Of a DNA stretch of 64,000 bases, positions 7,821 through 16,096 are shown in pieces. Both the position numbers and the translations under genes were made by a program. Under the pieces are notes generated by a model. The model saw only the letters and a program-made list of their open reading frames with translations. It made no database searches and was not told the DNA's origin. The stretch spans positions 124,001-188,000 of the forward strand of contig CAZTOU010000002.1 of NCBI GenBank assembly GCA_964615365.1. The letters are read 5' to 3'. Every line of letters begins with the position of its first letter. Position 1 is the stretch's first letter. The stretch comes from CAVXZE01 sp964615365 (GTDB lineage Bacteria > Myxococcota_A > UBA9160 > UBA6930).

Positions 7821-8294
7821 ATGGAACCGACGATCACGATGCGAAACCCACGGACCGTTCCGCGGGCCGACGAGCGGGAGTTCCAGAGCCTGTTGCGGCA
7901 CTACGAGGTCCGCGAACGGGTGGAGGGTCGCGTCCGGACCCTCGGCCGGCTCTACCTGGCGATCTCGGCGCTGGGGATCCTCTCCGCCTGCATCGCCTTC
8001 CTGGCGATCGCACCCTGGGGCCTGCTCTCCGGGGATCCTACCGCCACCGCGCTGCTCGCCGGCCTGGGAGGCGCGATCGCCGCGGTGCTGCTGGTGATCT
8101 CGGCCCCGGGGCTGATCGGCGGCCTCGCCCTCCTGACGGGGCGCTCCTGGGCCAGGCTCTACGCGATGGTCCTCTCCGGCGTGCTCCTCCTCTGGTTTCC
8201 GCTCGGAACGATTCTGGGAACCTACTCCCTCTACGTCCTGCTGCAGCCGGACACCCGCTTCTACTTCGAGCGCCGGCGGGCGCAAGCTCGCTGA
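7821..8294 (+). CDS. small multi-TM membrane protein at the end of the Psp-like operon
   Basis: 157 residues, not assigned to a family. A charged N-terminus (residues 1-45) precedes three to four hydrophobic segments (LYLAISALGILSACIAFLAI; TALLAGLGGAIAAVLLVISA; LYAMVLSGVLLLWFPLG) and a short tail ending ERRRAQAR. It is preceded by GTGAGGGAGCACGAAG. It is 66 bases from the PspA gene with no visible terminator, so co-transcription is likely. By position it could be a membrane partner of PspA, as PspC-like proteins are, but it lacks a recognisable PspC motif. Confidence 0.75.
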   Translation: MEPTITMRNPRTVPRADEREFQSLLRHYEVRERVEGRVRTLGRLYLAISALGILSACIAFLAIAPWGLLSGDPTATALLAGLGGAIAAVLLVISAPGLIGGLALLTGRSWARLYAMVLSGVLLLWFPLGTILGTYSLYVLLQPDTRFYFERRRAQAR

Positions 8295-8316
8295 CGGGGA
8301 TGCAGGCTAGGAGCCG

Positions 8317-9339
8317 CTAGTAGGCCTTGCCGATCTCGTCCTGGTCGTAGCGGGGCAGCTCCACCTGCCGCCCGCCACTCAGCAGCGTGACGCCGCGCGA
8401 GGGGTCGACGGCGGTCGCGATCCTCGCGCAGGCGATCCCTTCTGCGGCGCAGGCGCCAGCGACCCGGTCGGCGTCGTCAGCCGCCACGGCCACCAGGAGC
8501 GCCCCCGACGCGATCATTCCCAGGGGATCCATCCCGAAGTGCGCGCTGAGCGGTCGGGCCTGCTCGAGCACCGGAATCGACTCCTCGTCCACCAGCAGAC
8601 CGACGTCACTGGCGCGGGCGAGCTCCCAGAGGGCCGTGGCGAGGCCCCCCTCGGTCGGGTCGTGCATGGCGTGAACCGGAGCCACCGCGCAGGCGGCACG
8701 GGCATCCCGAAAGACCGAGATCCCGGGCACGTGCAGCAGATCGGCGAGTCCGGCGAGAACCCGCGGGGCGAAGCCCGCCGCCAGCAGCTCGTCGCGCTTC
8801 TCCCGGGCGAGGATGGCGCATCCCTCGATGGGAACCTCCTTGGTGCACAGGATCGCGTCACCGATCGCCACGTCAGAGCTCCGGATCAGCGAGTCCTTCG
8901 CCACCTCGCCCACCATCGACCCCGCAATCACGACTCTGCGGACCGCGCTCGTGACCTCGGTATGGCCGCCCACCAGAGTGACTCCGTAGCGGTTGCAGGC
9001 GACGCGGATCGCCTCGAAGAGCGAATCCACCTCTCTCGCCGTGGTCTCGGACTCGGGGAGGAGCAGGGTCGCCAGGAACCAGCGCGGCGTTCCCCCGGCG
9101 GTGGCGATGTCGTTCACGTTCACCGTCACCGCATAGTGGGCGATCTCGTCGGTGGCAAAGGTGATCGGGTCGCTCTTCAGGAGCCAGTACCGGTCCCCAC
9201 CCGCGTCGACGACCGCGACGTCCCGGCCGATCCCCGGCCCCAGGACGACGCCGCTCCCCGTCTCCGGCGCTGCCAGCAGTCCGGCCAGGAGCTCCATCCC
9301 GAGCTTTCCCGCCGGCAGGGGCTTCGCTTCCTCGGCCAT
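8317..9339 (-). CDS. HypE/PurM-like (AIR synthase-related) ATP-binding protein
   Basis: 340 residues with the AIR-synthase fold: an N-terminal half with the ATP/substrate loop VTVNVNDIATAGGTPRWFLAT and a C-terminal half with HDPTEGGLATALWELA. This layout is closest to HypE, which dehydrates the carbamoyl thiocarboxamide during NiFe-hydrogenase maturation. The HypE C-terminus normally ends in a catalytic Cys (PRIC); here it is LPRYDQDEIGKAY without Cys, and no other hyp or hydrogenase gene is present. It is therefore better called a HypE-like protein of unknown substrate. It starts 29 bases after the FHA gene on the same strand, a probable operon. Confidence 0.82.
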   Translation of the reverse strand: MAEEAKPLPAGKLGMELLAGLLAAPETGSGVVLGPGIGRDVAVVDAGGDRYWLLKSDPITFATDEIAHYAVTVNVNDIATAGGTPRWFLATLLLPESETTAREVDSLFEAIRVACNRYGVTLVGGHTEVTSAVRRVVIAGSMVGEVAKDSLIRSSDVAIGDAILCTKEVPIEGCAILAREKRDELLAAGFAPRVLAGLADLLHVPGISVFRDARAACAVAPVHAMHDPTEGGLATALWELARASDVGLLVDEESIPVLEQARPLSAHFGMDPLGMIASGALLVAVAADDADRVAGACAAEGIACARIATAVDPSRGVTLLSGGRQVELPRYDQDEIGKAY

Positions 9340-9368
9340 CGGCCGATCGTACCACTCCTGGGCGCGGG

Positions 9369-10898
9369 CTAACCGCCGGCCTTGAGAACGATCTCGACCG
9401 GCAGCTTCAGATCCTCCCCGTCGAGGTCGGCGAGCGCGGCGCGAATGGGCCCCGGGAGATCCTCGGCGCGGACTCTGACCTCGAAACGGAGCATCCCGTC
9501 GCTCTCGATCGGCGGTCCGGGATCTTCGATCTCGGACGGCGGAGGAGACGTCACCTGGACCTCGACGAGCTCCTCCTCCTTGGCCTCCTCCGGCTCGAAG
9601 AGCCCACCCTCCCCCATCTCGACCGTCACCGGATCGCCGGAAGGGACTGGGGGCTCCGGATCGGCGTTCGCATCGGTGCGGGTCGAAGTGCTGGCGGAAG
9701 GAATGGGCAGCACCGCGTCGATCAGGGTCATGTTGAAGCCGCTCTCGGTCTCCGCTGCGGCCGGCGCTTCGAGCTCATCGGTCTTGACTTCGCTGGCGAT
9801 CGGCTGCCGGTCCAGCAGGAAGGTCAGCTCGAACTCTTCGATGCTCACCACGTCCCCCAGCTCGAGGTCGCGGCGATGGATCTTCTCGCCGTTCACCCGG
9901 ATGCCGTTGATCGAATCGAGGTCGCGCACCTCGTAGCGCTCCGCATCCCGCACGAACATCGCGTGCCGACGGGAGACCTCGGGCTGCTCGAGAAAGATCT
10001 CGCACTCGCGAGAGCGGCCGGCGACGAGCCGATCCTGATCCCAGCTGAGGATCCGCTCGAGCCTTCCCTGATTCTGGATGATGAGACCCGCGTACCAGGT
10101 CGGCTCTCCGGCGGCCTCCTCCTCCGCAACCGGCGCTGCGGCGATCGAGACGGTCTCCTCGCCGCCATCCTCCGCCTCCTCCTCCGTCAGCTCGACGTCG
10201 TAGTCTCGCGGATCGACCTCGGTCTCGTCTCCCGGCACCGCGCCGGCGAGATCCGCTCCGTCTCCGAATTCGAAGGCTCCTCTGCCGCTCTCCGGGGCCG
10301 CTTCGGCCACCTCGATCGGCTCCAGCGCGCTCTCGATCGCCTCCTCGTCCGGCAGTGGTGCCAGATCCTCCGGCGGCGGCGCAGGGATCTCCTCCGGTGG
10401 CGACGTGTCGGCCACCTCCTCCGCATCGCAGAGGGGAGGCGGCTCGCCTTCGGGCTCGGATTCGTCCGCGGCCTCCGCCTCGGATCTCGCGCCCTCGAGC
10501 ATCTTCGCCTGGGTATCCACGCCGACGAAGTAGGTGTTCGAGGCGTCCCAGGCGTCGCTCTTCTCCCGCGTCGCCTCCTCCAGGACGGGAAGATCCTCGT
10601 CACCCGCCTCGGTCAGCACCAACTGGTGCTTTCCGATCACGACCTCGTCGCCCGGCTGGAGCTCGACGCTGTCGACGATCCGGCTGCCGTTCACGAAGCA
10701 GCCGTTCTCGCTCCCCGAGTCCTCCAGGATCACCCGTCCGTCCTCGTGCTTGAGCAGCGCGTGGAAGCGGCTCACGGAAGCGTTGTTGATCGCGATGTCG
10801 TTTTCCTTCATGCGGCCGATGCGGAGCACCCTTCCCTGGAGCGGCAACGTCTGCACCACGCGACCCTTGAGCCGAAGCTGAATGACCGGAGAGTCCAT
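9369..10898 (-). CDS. double FHA-domain protein with long acidic linker
   Basis: About 509 residues. An N-terminal FHA domain (residues about 20-95; LRIGRMKENDIAINNASVSR, SGSENGCFVNG) is followed by an acidic, Pro/Glu/Ala-rich linker of about 190 residues. A second FHA domain (about 290-370) follows, with VAGRSRECEIFL, EVSRRHAMF and DSINGIRVNGEKI. The C-terminus is another acidic stretch ending in a small conserved-looking domain (LRFEVRVRAEDLPGPIRAAL). FHA domains bind phosphothreonine, so it is probably a signalling scaffold; no Ser/Thr kinase gene is in the window. I chose ATG 10898 (AGGTGA upstream); a longer in-frame ATG at 11018 would run through the dyads of the divergent promoter region. 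Confidence 0.88.
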   Translation of the reverse strand: MDSPVIQLRLKGRVVQTLPLQGRVLRIGRMKENDIAINNASVSRFHALLKHEDGRVILEDSGSENGCFVNGSRIVDSVELQPGDEVVIGKHQLVLTEAGDEDLPVLEEATREKSDAWDASNTYFVGVDTQAKMLEGARSEAEAADESEPEGEPPPLCDAEEVADTSPPEEIPAPPPEDLAPLPDEEAIESALEPIEVAEAAPESGRGAFEFGDGADLAGAVPGDETEVDPRDYDVELTEEEAEDGGEETVSIAAAPVAEEEAAGEPTWYAGLIIQNQGRLERILSWDQDRLVAGRSRECEIFLEQPEVSRRHAMFVRDAERYEVRDLDSINGIRVNGEKIHRRDLELGDVVSIEEFELTFLLDRQPIASEVKTDELEAPAAAETESGFNMTLIDAVLPIPSASTSTRTDANADPEPPVPSGDPVTVEMGEGGLFEPEEAKEEELVEVQVTSPPPSEIEDPGPPIESDGMLRFEVRVRAEDLPGPIRAALADLDGEDLKLPVEIVLKAGG

Positions 10899-10915
10899 CA
10901 ATCGTTTCACCTGTA

Positions 10916-10940
10916 GAAAAACGGGACCATCCCGTTGATT
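10916..10940 (-). promoter_or_regulatory. hairpin plus T-run in the leader of the FHA gene
   Basis: On the minus strand AACGGGA-TGG-TCCCGTT (10920-10936), a perfect 7-bp stem, is followed directly by further T residues, 20-odd bases before the FHA start codon. It resembles an intrinsic terminator or attenuator in the mRNA leader; the stem is short, so this is tentative. Confidence 0.4.
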
Positions 10941-10993
10941 CCCCTTTCTTTTCGCACTCCCCGGCGCCAGACTTGAACGGAGGCAGCGACAAG

Positions 10994-11033
10994 TCGACAC
11001 TGTGTCGATTTCGCTCATTGACGCGATGCGTCA
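10994..11033. promoter_or_regulatory. two palindromes in the divergent fha / acyltransferase promoter region
   Basis: TCGACAC-T-GTGTCGA at 10994-11008 (perfect 7-bp arms) and TGACGC-GAT-GCGTCA at 11019-11033 (perfect 6-bp arms) lie between the FHA gene and the acyltransferase gene. Their size suits a TetR-like or other dimeric repressor. A weak TTGAAC (10973) to GACACT (10996) promoter for the acyltransferase would overlap the first palindrome. No regulator gene is adjacent. Confidence 0.5.
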
Positions 11034-11049
11034 TCAAGGAGGGGCCAGC

Positions 11050-12537
11050 ATGCCCCGGTACTCCTACGAACGGCTCACCGCCCTGGACCACTCCTTTCTC
11101 CTCCTCGAGAAGCCCAACGCCTTCATGCACGTGGCGTCCTCGGCCATCTACGAACTCGGGCCGCTCAAGACACCGGAGGGCGGCGTCGACATCGAGCTGG
11201 TCCGGCGTGGAATCAACGGCATCCTCCACCGGATCCCGCGCTACCGGCAGAAGCTCGCCTGGATTCCCCTGGAGCGTCAGCCGGTCTGGGTGGACGACGA
11301 CCGCTTCAGCCTCAACTACCACCTTCGCCACGCCAGCCTGCCCCGCCCCGGTGACGAGCTACAGCTCAAGCGTCTCTCGGCCCGCATCATGGCCCAGCGC
11401 CTGGATCGCACCCGGCCGCTCTGGGAGATGTGGATCGTCGAGGGTCTCGAGGGGGATCGCTTTGCCGTGATCAGCAAGGTTCATCACTGCATGGTCGACG
11501 GGGTCTCCGGTGTGGACCTGATGACGGTTCTGATGAGCGCCCAGGCCGACGCGGAGATTCCCGAGGCCCCGCCTTTCGTCCCCCGTGCCGAGCCGAGCGG
11601 CTTCGAGCTGCTGCGCAACGAGATCGGACGCCGCCTCCGGCTGCCCTTCGAAGCGGCTCGGGACGTCCGGAACTTCGCGAACGAGGCGAGGGATGCCCGC
11701 CGGGAGTTCCTCTCCCGTCTTCGCGCCATGGTCGAGACGATCGGCGCCACCCTTCGGTCGGCCTCCGCGACTCCGCTGAATCAGCCGGTCGGTCCCCACC
11801 GTCACTTCGACTGGGCGACGATGCCGATCGACCAGATCAAGGAGCTGCGCAGGACGCTCAAGGGAACCCTGAACGACGTGGTGCTCGCCATCGCGACCGG
11901 GGCGGTGCGCCGCTTCCTCCAGCACCGGAGGGTCGACCCCACCGACCTGGACTTCCGGGTTCTCGCTCCCGTGAGCGTTCGGACCCAGGAGGAGGGGGGG
12001 AAGCTCGGCAATCGGGTCTCCGCCTGGATCGTTCCGTTGCCGGTGGGCGAGTCCGATCCCCTGGAGCAGATGAGGGCGATCTCCCGGACCACCGCGGAGC
12101 TCAAGAGCTCGAAGCAGGTCGTCGGTGCGGAGGTGCTGACCCAGGTCGCGGAGTGGACCCCCGCGACGCTTCTGTCCCTCGGCGCGCGGAACGCCACCCG
12201 CCTGCTTCCCTTCAACCTGGTCGTCACCAACATCCCGGGTCCGCAGGTTCCGCTGTATCTGCTCGGCGCGAAGATGGAGCAGGTCTTTCCCTACGTGCCG
12301 CTTGCGGACAACCTCGGCCTGGGAATCGCCCTCTTCAGCTACGACGGAACCCTGGCCTGGGGCTTCAACGCCGACTACGAGCTGGTCCCCGATCTCGACC
12401 AGTTCGTCCAGGCCATCCGGGATTCCTTCCAGGCGCTGCGCGAGGCCGCGGGAGTCGTGAGCACCGTCCCGAGGAGGAAGAAGCCGGCGCGCGCCGGCAA
12501 GGCGTCCCGGGCGAATGGCGGGAGCGTACCTTCCTAG
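11050..12537 (+). CDS. wax ester synthase/diacylglycerol acyltransferase (WS/DGAT) family protein
   Basis: About 495 residues. Acyl-CoA-dependent O-acyltransferase that makes wax esters or triacylglycerols at the membrane surface. The catalytic HHxxxDG motif is HHCMVDG near residue 143, preceded by PLWEMWIVEGL. Other family signatures are the N-terminal LTALDHSFLLLEKPNAFMHV, LNDVVLAIATGAVR and NLVVTNIPGPQVPLYLLGA. The start is ATG 11050 with AAGGAGGGG at 11035-11043; the upstream in-frame ATG at 11002 falls in a palindrome. Its stop shares a CTAG with the convergent greB. Substrate (fatty alcohol or diacylglycerol) cannot be read from sequence. Confidence 0.92.
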   Translation: MPRYSYERLTALDHSFLLLEKPNAFMHVASSAIYELGPLKTPEGGVDIELVRRGINGILHRIPRYRQKLAWIPLERQPVWVDDDRFSLNYHLRHASLPRPGDELQLKRLSARIMAQRLDRTRPLWEMWIVEGLEGDRFAVISKVHHCMVDGVSGVDLMTVLMSAQADAEIPEAPPFVPRAEPSGFELLRNEIGRRLRLPFEAARDVRNFANEARDARREFLSRLRAMVETIGATLRSASATPLNQPVGPHRHFDWATMPIDQIKELRRTLKGTLNDVVLAIATGAVRRFLQHRRVDPTDLDFRVLAPVSVRTQEEGGKLGNRVSAWIVPLPVGESDPLEQMRAISRTTAELKSSKQVVGAEVLTQVAEWTPATLLSLGARNATRLLPFNLVVTNIPGPQVPLYLLGAKMEQVFPYVPLADNLGLGIALFSYDGTLAWGFNADYELVPDLDQFVQAIRDSFQALREAAGVVSTVPRRKKPARAGKASRANGGSVPS

Positions 12538-13022
12538 CCGGATTCGCCCCCCGGATCCGTGTAGCGGATGGCGATCACCGTGTAGGTGGCGGGGCCCTTG
12601 GGGCGACGGAGCACGAACTCGTCGCCCTCTTCCCTGCCCATCAGCGCCCGCCCCATCGGCGACTCGATGCTGATCCTCCCCGCAGCGACGTCGAACTCGT
12701 CGGGACCCACCAGCCGGTACTCGCGGACGACTCCGCTCTCGTCTTCCAGGGTCACCCAGGCTCCGAAGTAGACCCGCCCCTCCTGCTCTGGCGACGGACT
12801 CACCACCGTCAGCGAATCCAGGCGCTTCGAGAGAAAGCGCAGGCGCCGGTCGATCTCTCGCAGTCGCTTCTTCCCGTAGATGTACTCGGCGTTCTCCGAC
12901 CGGTCGCCGAGCGCCGCCGCCTCGCTCACCTCGTGGGTCACCCTGGGGCGTTCGATCCTCCAGAGATGCTCGAGCTCCTGCTGGAGCTTGCGAAATCCCT
13001 CCGGCGTGATGTAGCTGGCCAT
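12534..13022 (-). CDS. greB: transcription elongation factor GreB
   Basis: 162 residues. Binds the RNA polymerase secondary channel and stimulates cleavage of backtracked transcripts. The N-terminal coiled coil carries the GreB signature ALGDRSENAEYIYGKKRLREID, which includes the acidic tip residues and distinguishes it from GreA. The C-terminal FKBP-like domain has SIESPMGRALMGREEGDEF. ATG 13022 (MASYITPEGFRKL) is chosen over an in-frame ATG at 13109 because homologues start here. It is divergent from the SNF2 gene with 50 bases between starts. Confidence 0.94.
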   Translation of the reverse strand: MASYITPEGFRKLQQELEHLWRIERPRVTHEVSEAAALGDRSENAEYIYGKKRLREIDRRLRFLSKRLDSLTVVSPSPEQEGRVYFGAWVTLEDESGVVREYRLVGPDEFDVAAGRISIESPMGRALMGREEGDEFVLRRPKGPATYTVIAIRYTDPGGESG

Positions 13023-13072
13023 CGCCGGGAACCATGGCACGTCCTGGCACGCCTCACTAGCCTCGCGAGAAG

Positions 13073-15988
13073 GTGCAGGATCTCTTCGAAGCCGTTCGCG
13101 ACCGGGCAACCCGCTCCGCCTGGTCGAGGGGAGTGGAGCTCGCCCGAGCCGATGCGGTGGTCGGCGAGCACGCCGACCAGACCGAGATCCTGCTCCGCGT
13201 CCAGTCCTCGGGAAGCGTGGTCCATCCCACCGTCATCCTCTACCCGCAGGACTGCGAGTGGGAGTGCGATTGTGGGAGCTCCGAGGATCCCTGCGCTCAC
13301 GTCGCCGCCGCCGCCATCGCGGTGCGGCGAGAGGGTGGGTCTCTTCCCAGCGGACCATCCGGAGGCGCGCAGCTCGGCTATCGCCTCACCCGCGAGGAAG
13401 GGGGGCTCGCCTTCGAGCGCGTGCTGGTGACCCCCGACGGCGAGACCCCGCTCCGGACCACGCTGACCGCGCTCGCCTCGGGGCGCGTGCAAGGGCCCGG
13501 CGTGCTCGCAACCCAGGCGGACATCGCCGCCGAGCGGGCCCTGGGATCCAGGCTACGCGGTCTCATGCCCCGCGGCATTCTGCGCAACCTGCTCAGGGCC
13601 CTCCAGAACTGCTCCGACCTCCGCCTCGACGGACGGCCCGTCACGACCTCGCCGGAGCCCGTCGGTCTCCGCGCGCGCCTGGTCGATGATCCCGCCGGAT
13701 TTCGCCTCTTCGTGGAGCGGAACCCACCCGAGTGCGCCGAGGTCTGCGACGGGTTCGTCCTCTGTGGCGACACCCTCCGGGAACTCGGCGAGAGCCAGCT
13801 CACCGGTCGCGAGCTTCAGGATCTCCGGCCCGGACGGATCTTCACCCCGGATCAGATCACCGAGCTCCTGACCGAGGTGCTGCCCTCGCTCCGCGACCGG
13901 ATTCCCGTCGGGGTCGAGACGGAGCGCCTGCCCTCGACCCACTCGGTTCCTCCCCGCATCGTGCTCCAGACCGGGCGCGAGCAGGACCGACTCATCGTGC
14001 TCCCGACCCTCGTCTACGGAGAGCCCCCGAACGCGCGAGTCGACGGGGGACGGCTGACCCACCTGCGCGGACCCATTCCCCTGCGCGACGAGGCGGCGGA
14101 GCGGGTGCTGATGCGAAGCCTTCGAAGCCGTTTCGGCCTGATCCCCGGTCACCGGGTCACGCTGGATCCCGAAGAGGCCGTCGCCTTCACCGCGCAGCTC
14201 GAGGGCTGGTCGGGGGAGGTCGTGGGGCGGGATCACGAAGCGTTCTTCCTGGCGCCACCCCTCGTCCCCGAGATCCGCGTGGAGGAAGAGCGCTTCGAGT
14301 TGCGCTTCCACTCCCGAGCGCCCGTCGCAGCGGGGGAAGCGGAGGCGTCACGCGGCAGCGCGGATCCGGACCGCGTGCTGCGGGCCTGGCGTTCCGGGGA
14401 GTCGCTCGTCCCCCTTCTGGAGGGCGGGCTGGCTCCTCTGCCCCGCGACTGGCTCGCGCGGCTCGGCCCGCTGATCCAGGACCTGCTCGCCGCCCGTGGC
14501 AGCGAGGGCACCCTTCCGCGCAGCGCGATTCCCGATCTGGCCCGGCTCTGCGACGCGCTCGACCAGCCCCGCCCCCCCTCCTTCCGAGAGCTGGAGCGCC
14601 TCGTCGGCAGCTTCCGAGGGATTCCCGAGGCGCCCCTCCCCGCCGATCTGCGTGCCACTCTGCGCGACTATCAACGCGTGGGGGTGAACTGGCTCTGCTT
14701 CCTGCGCGAGGCAGGGCTCGGTGGGCTCCTCGCCGACGACATGGGGCTCGGCAAGACGCTGCAGGCGCTGTGCGCGCTGCGCGGGCGTACCCTGGTGGTC
14801 TCGCCCACCAGCCTGCTCCACAACTGGTCCGACGAGATTGCCCGCTTTCGCCCGGACCTGCGCGTCCAGATCTTCCACGGCAGGGGTCGCGCCATCGAGC
14901 CCGAGGCGAACGTCACCTTGACCACCTACGCGCTCCTCCGTCTCGATCGAGAGGTGCTGGGCCGAGAGAGCTGGGAGACGCTGATCCTCGACGAGTCCCA
15001 GGCGATCAAGAATCCCGAGAGTCAGGTCGCGCAAGCCGCCTACCAGCTCCGCGCGGGCTTCCGGATCGCGCTCACCGGGACCCCCGTCGAGAACCGGCTC
15101 GACGAGCTCTGGAGCCAGTTCCACTTCATCAACCCCGGTCTCCTCGGCGGGCGGCGGGATTTCGAGAGCCGATACACCCGACCCATCGCAGAGGGGGGTA
15201 CCGAGACCGCAGAGCGACTTCGCGAACGCATCCGCCCCTTCGTGCTACGGCGACGCAAGGGAGAGGTCGCACCGGAGCTCCCACCCCGCACCGACGTGGT
15301 GCTGCATTGCGTCCTCGGCGATGCGGAGCGAAGCCTCTACGATGCGATTCGCGCCACCACCGCAAGGGACGTGATCGCCCGACTCGAGGCCGGTGGAAGC
15401 GTGCTGGCCGCCCTCGAGGCGCTCCTGCGTCTCCGACAGGCCTGCTGTCATCCGGCACTGGTGCCGGGGCAGGACGCCGAGGACTCGGCGAAGCTGTCGC
15501 TGCTCCTCGACCGGCTCGACACCGCGGTGGCCGACGGGCACAAGGCGCTCGTCTTCTCCCAGTGGACCGCCCTGCTCGACCTGGTGGAGCCGCGACTGGA
15601 GGAGGCCTCCATCCCCTACACGCGCCTGGACGGGACGACCCGCGATCGAGCTTCCGTGCTGCGCCGCTTCGAGCAGGAGAGCGGACCGCCGGTCTTCCTC
15701 GTCTCCCTCAAGGCCGGGGGAACCGGCCTCAACCTGACGTCGGCGGATCACGTCTTCCTCCTCGACCCCTGGTGGAACCCTTTCGTGGAAGAGCAGGCCG
15801 CGGACCGGGCTCATCGGATCGGCCAGGAGCGGCCCGTCTTCGTCTACCGGATGGTGGCCGAGAACACCGTCGAAGAGCAGATCCTCGCCCTCCAGGAGAA
15901 GAAGCGATCGGTATCCGAGCTGGCCCTGGGCGAGTCGGACGCCGCGCACCGCATCACCCGCGACGATCTGATCACCCTGCTTCGCTGA
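13073..15988 (+). CDS. SWIM-finger SNF2/Rad54 family helicase
   Basis: 971 residues. The N-terminal SWIM zinc finger is CDCGSSEDPCAH near residues 64-75. A long linker region leads to the SNF2 ATPase from about residue 520: Q-like region RDYQRVGVNWLCFLREAGLG, Walker A DDMGLGKT near 555, DESQ box near 639 (LILDESQAIKNPES) and TGTPVENRLDELWSQFHFI. The helicase C lobe has FSQWTALLD, KAGGTGLNLTSADHVFLLDPWWNP and AADRAHRIGQ. Proteins of this class are predicted DNA translocases with unclear cellular roles. The start is GTG 13073, close behind GAGAAG; no ATG fits. No nuclease or methylase partner lies beside it, so a defence role is not supported. Confidence 0.92.
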   Translation: MQDLFEAVRDRATRSAWSRGVELARADAVVGEHADQTEILLRVQSSGSVVHPTVILYPQDCEWECDCGSSEDPCAHVAAAAIAVRREGGSLPSGPSGGAQLGYRLTREEGGLAFERVLVTPDGETPLRTTLTALASGRVQGPGVLATQADIAAERALGSRLRGLMPRGILRNLLRALQNCSDLRLDGRPVTTSPEPVGLRARLVDDPAGFRLFVERNPPECAEVCDGFVLCGDTLRELGESQLTGRELQDLRPGRIFTPDQITELLTEVLPSLRDRIPVGVETERLPSTHSVPPRIVLQTGREQDRLIVLPTLVYGEPPNARVDGGRLTHLRGPIPLRDEAAERVLMRSLRSRFGLIPGHRVTLDPEEAVAFTAQLEGWSGEVVGRDHEAFFLAPPLVPEIRVEEERFELRFHSRAPVAAGEAEASRGSADPDRVLRAWRSGESLVPLLEGGLAPLPRDWLARLGPLIQDLLAARGSEGTLPRSAIPDLARLCDALDQPRPPSFRELERLVGSFRGIPEAPLPADLRATLRDYQRVGVNWLCFLREAGLGGLLADDMGLGKTLQALCALRGRTLVVSPTSLLHNWSDEIARFRPDLRVQIFHGRGRAIEPEANVTLTTYALLRLDREVLGRESWETLILDESQAIKNPESQVAQAAYQLRAGFRIALTGTPVENRLDELWSQFHFINPGLLGGRRDFESRYTRPIAEGGTETAERLRERIRPFVLRRRKGEVAPELPPRTDVVLHCVLGDAERSLYDAIRATTARDVIARLEAGGSVLAALEALLRLRQACCHPALVPGQDAEDSAKLSLLLDRLDTAVADGHKALVFSQWTALLDLVEPRLEEASIPYTRLDGTTRDRASVLRRFEQESGPPVFLVSLKAGGTGLNLTSADHVFLLDPWWNPFVEEQAADRAHRIGQERPVFVYRMVAENTVEEQILALQEKKRSVSELALGESDAAHRITRDDLITLLR

Positions 15989-16044
15989 TCCCGGATCGAG
16001 AGACGGCGTCCTCCGCGTCGGGTAGCGGGATCGATTGATTCGTT

Positions 16045-16056
16045 GGATCATGATCC
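16045..16056. promoter_or_regulatory. 12-bp palindrome upstream of the cation efflux gene
   Basis: GGATCATGATCC, a perfect palindrome inside a 108-base gap, lies about 40 bases before the efflux gene start and is flanked by imperfect dyad sequence. It could be an operator for a metal-responsive repressor, but no regulator gene is adjacent. Confidence 0.3.
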
Positions 16057-16096
16057 GATGATTCGCGTCACTCTCCCGGCCGGCGGGTGACCCGGG

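Noticed and set aside
13073..15988. SNF2 helicase as part of an antiphage system (for example DISARM-like)
   Set aside because: No methylase, nuclease or phospholipase-D partner lies nearby; neighbours are greB and a cation exporter, and SWIM-SNF2 proteins are common outside defence loci.
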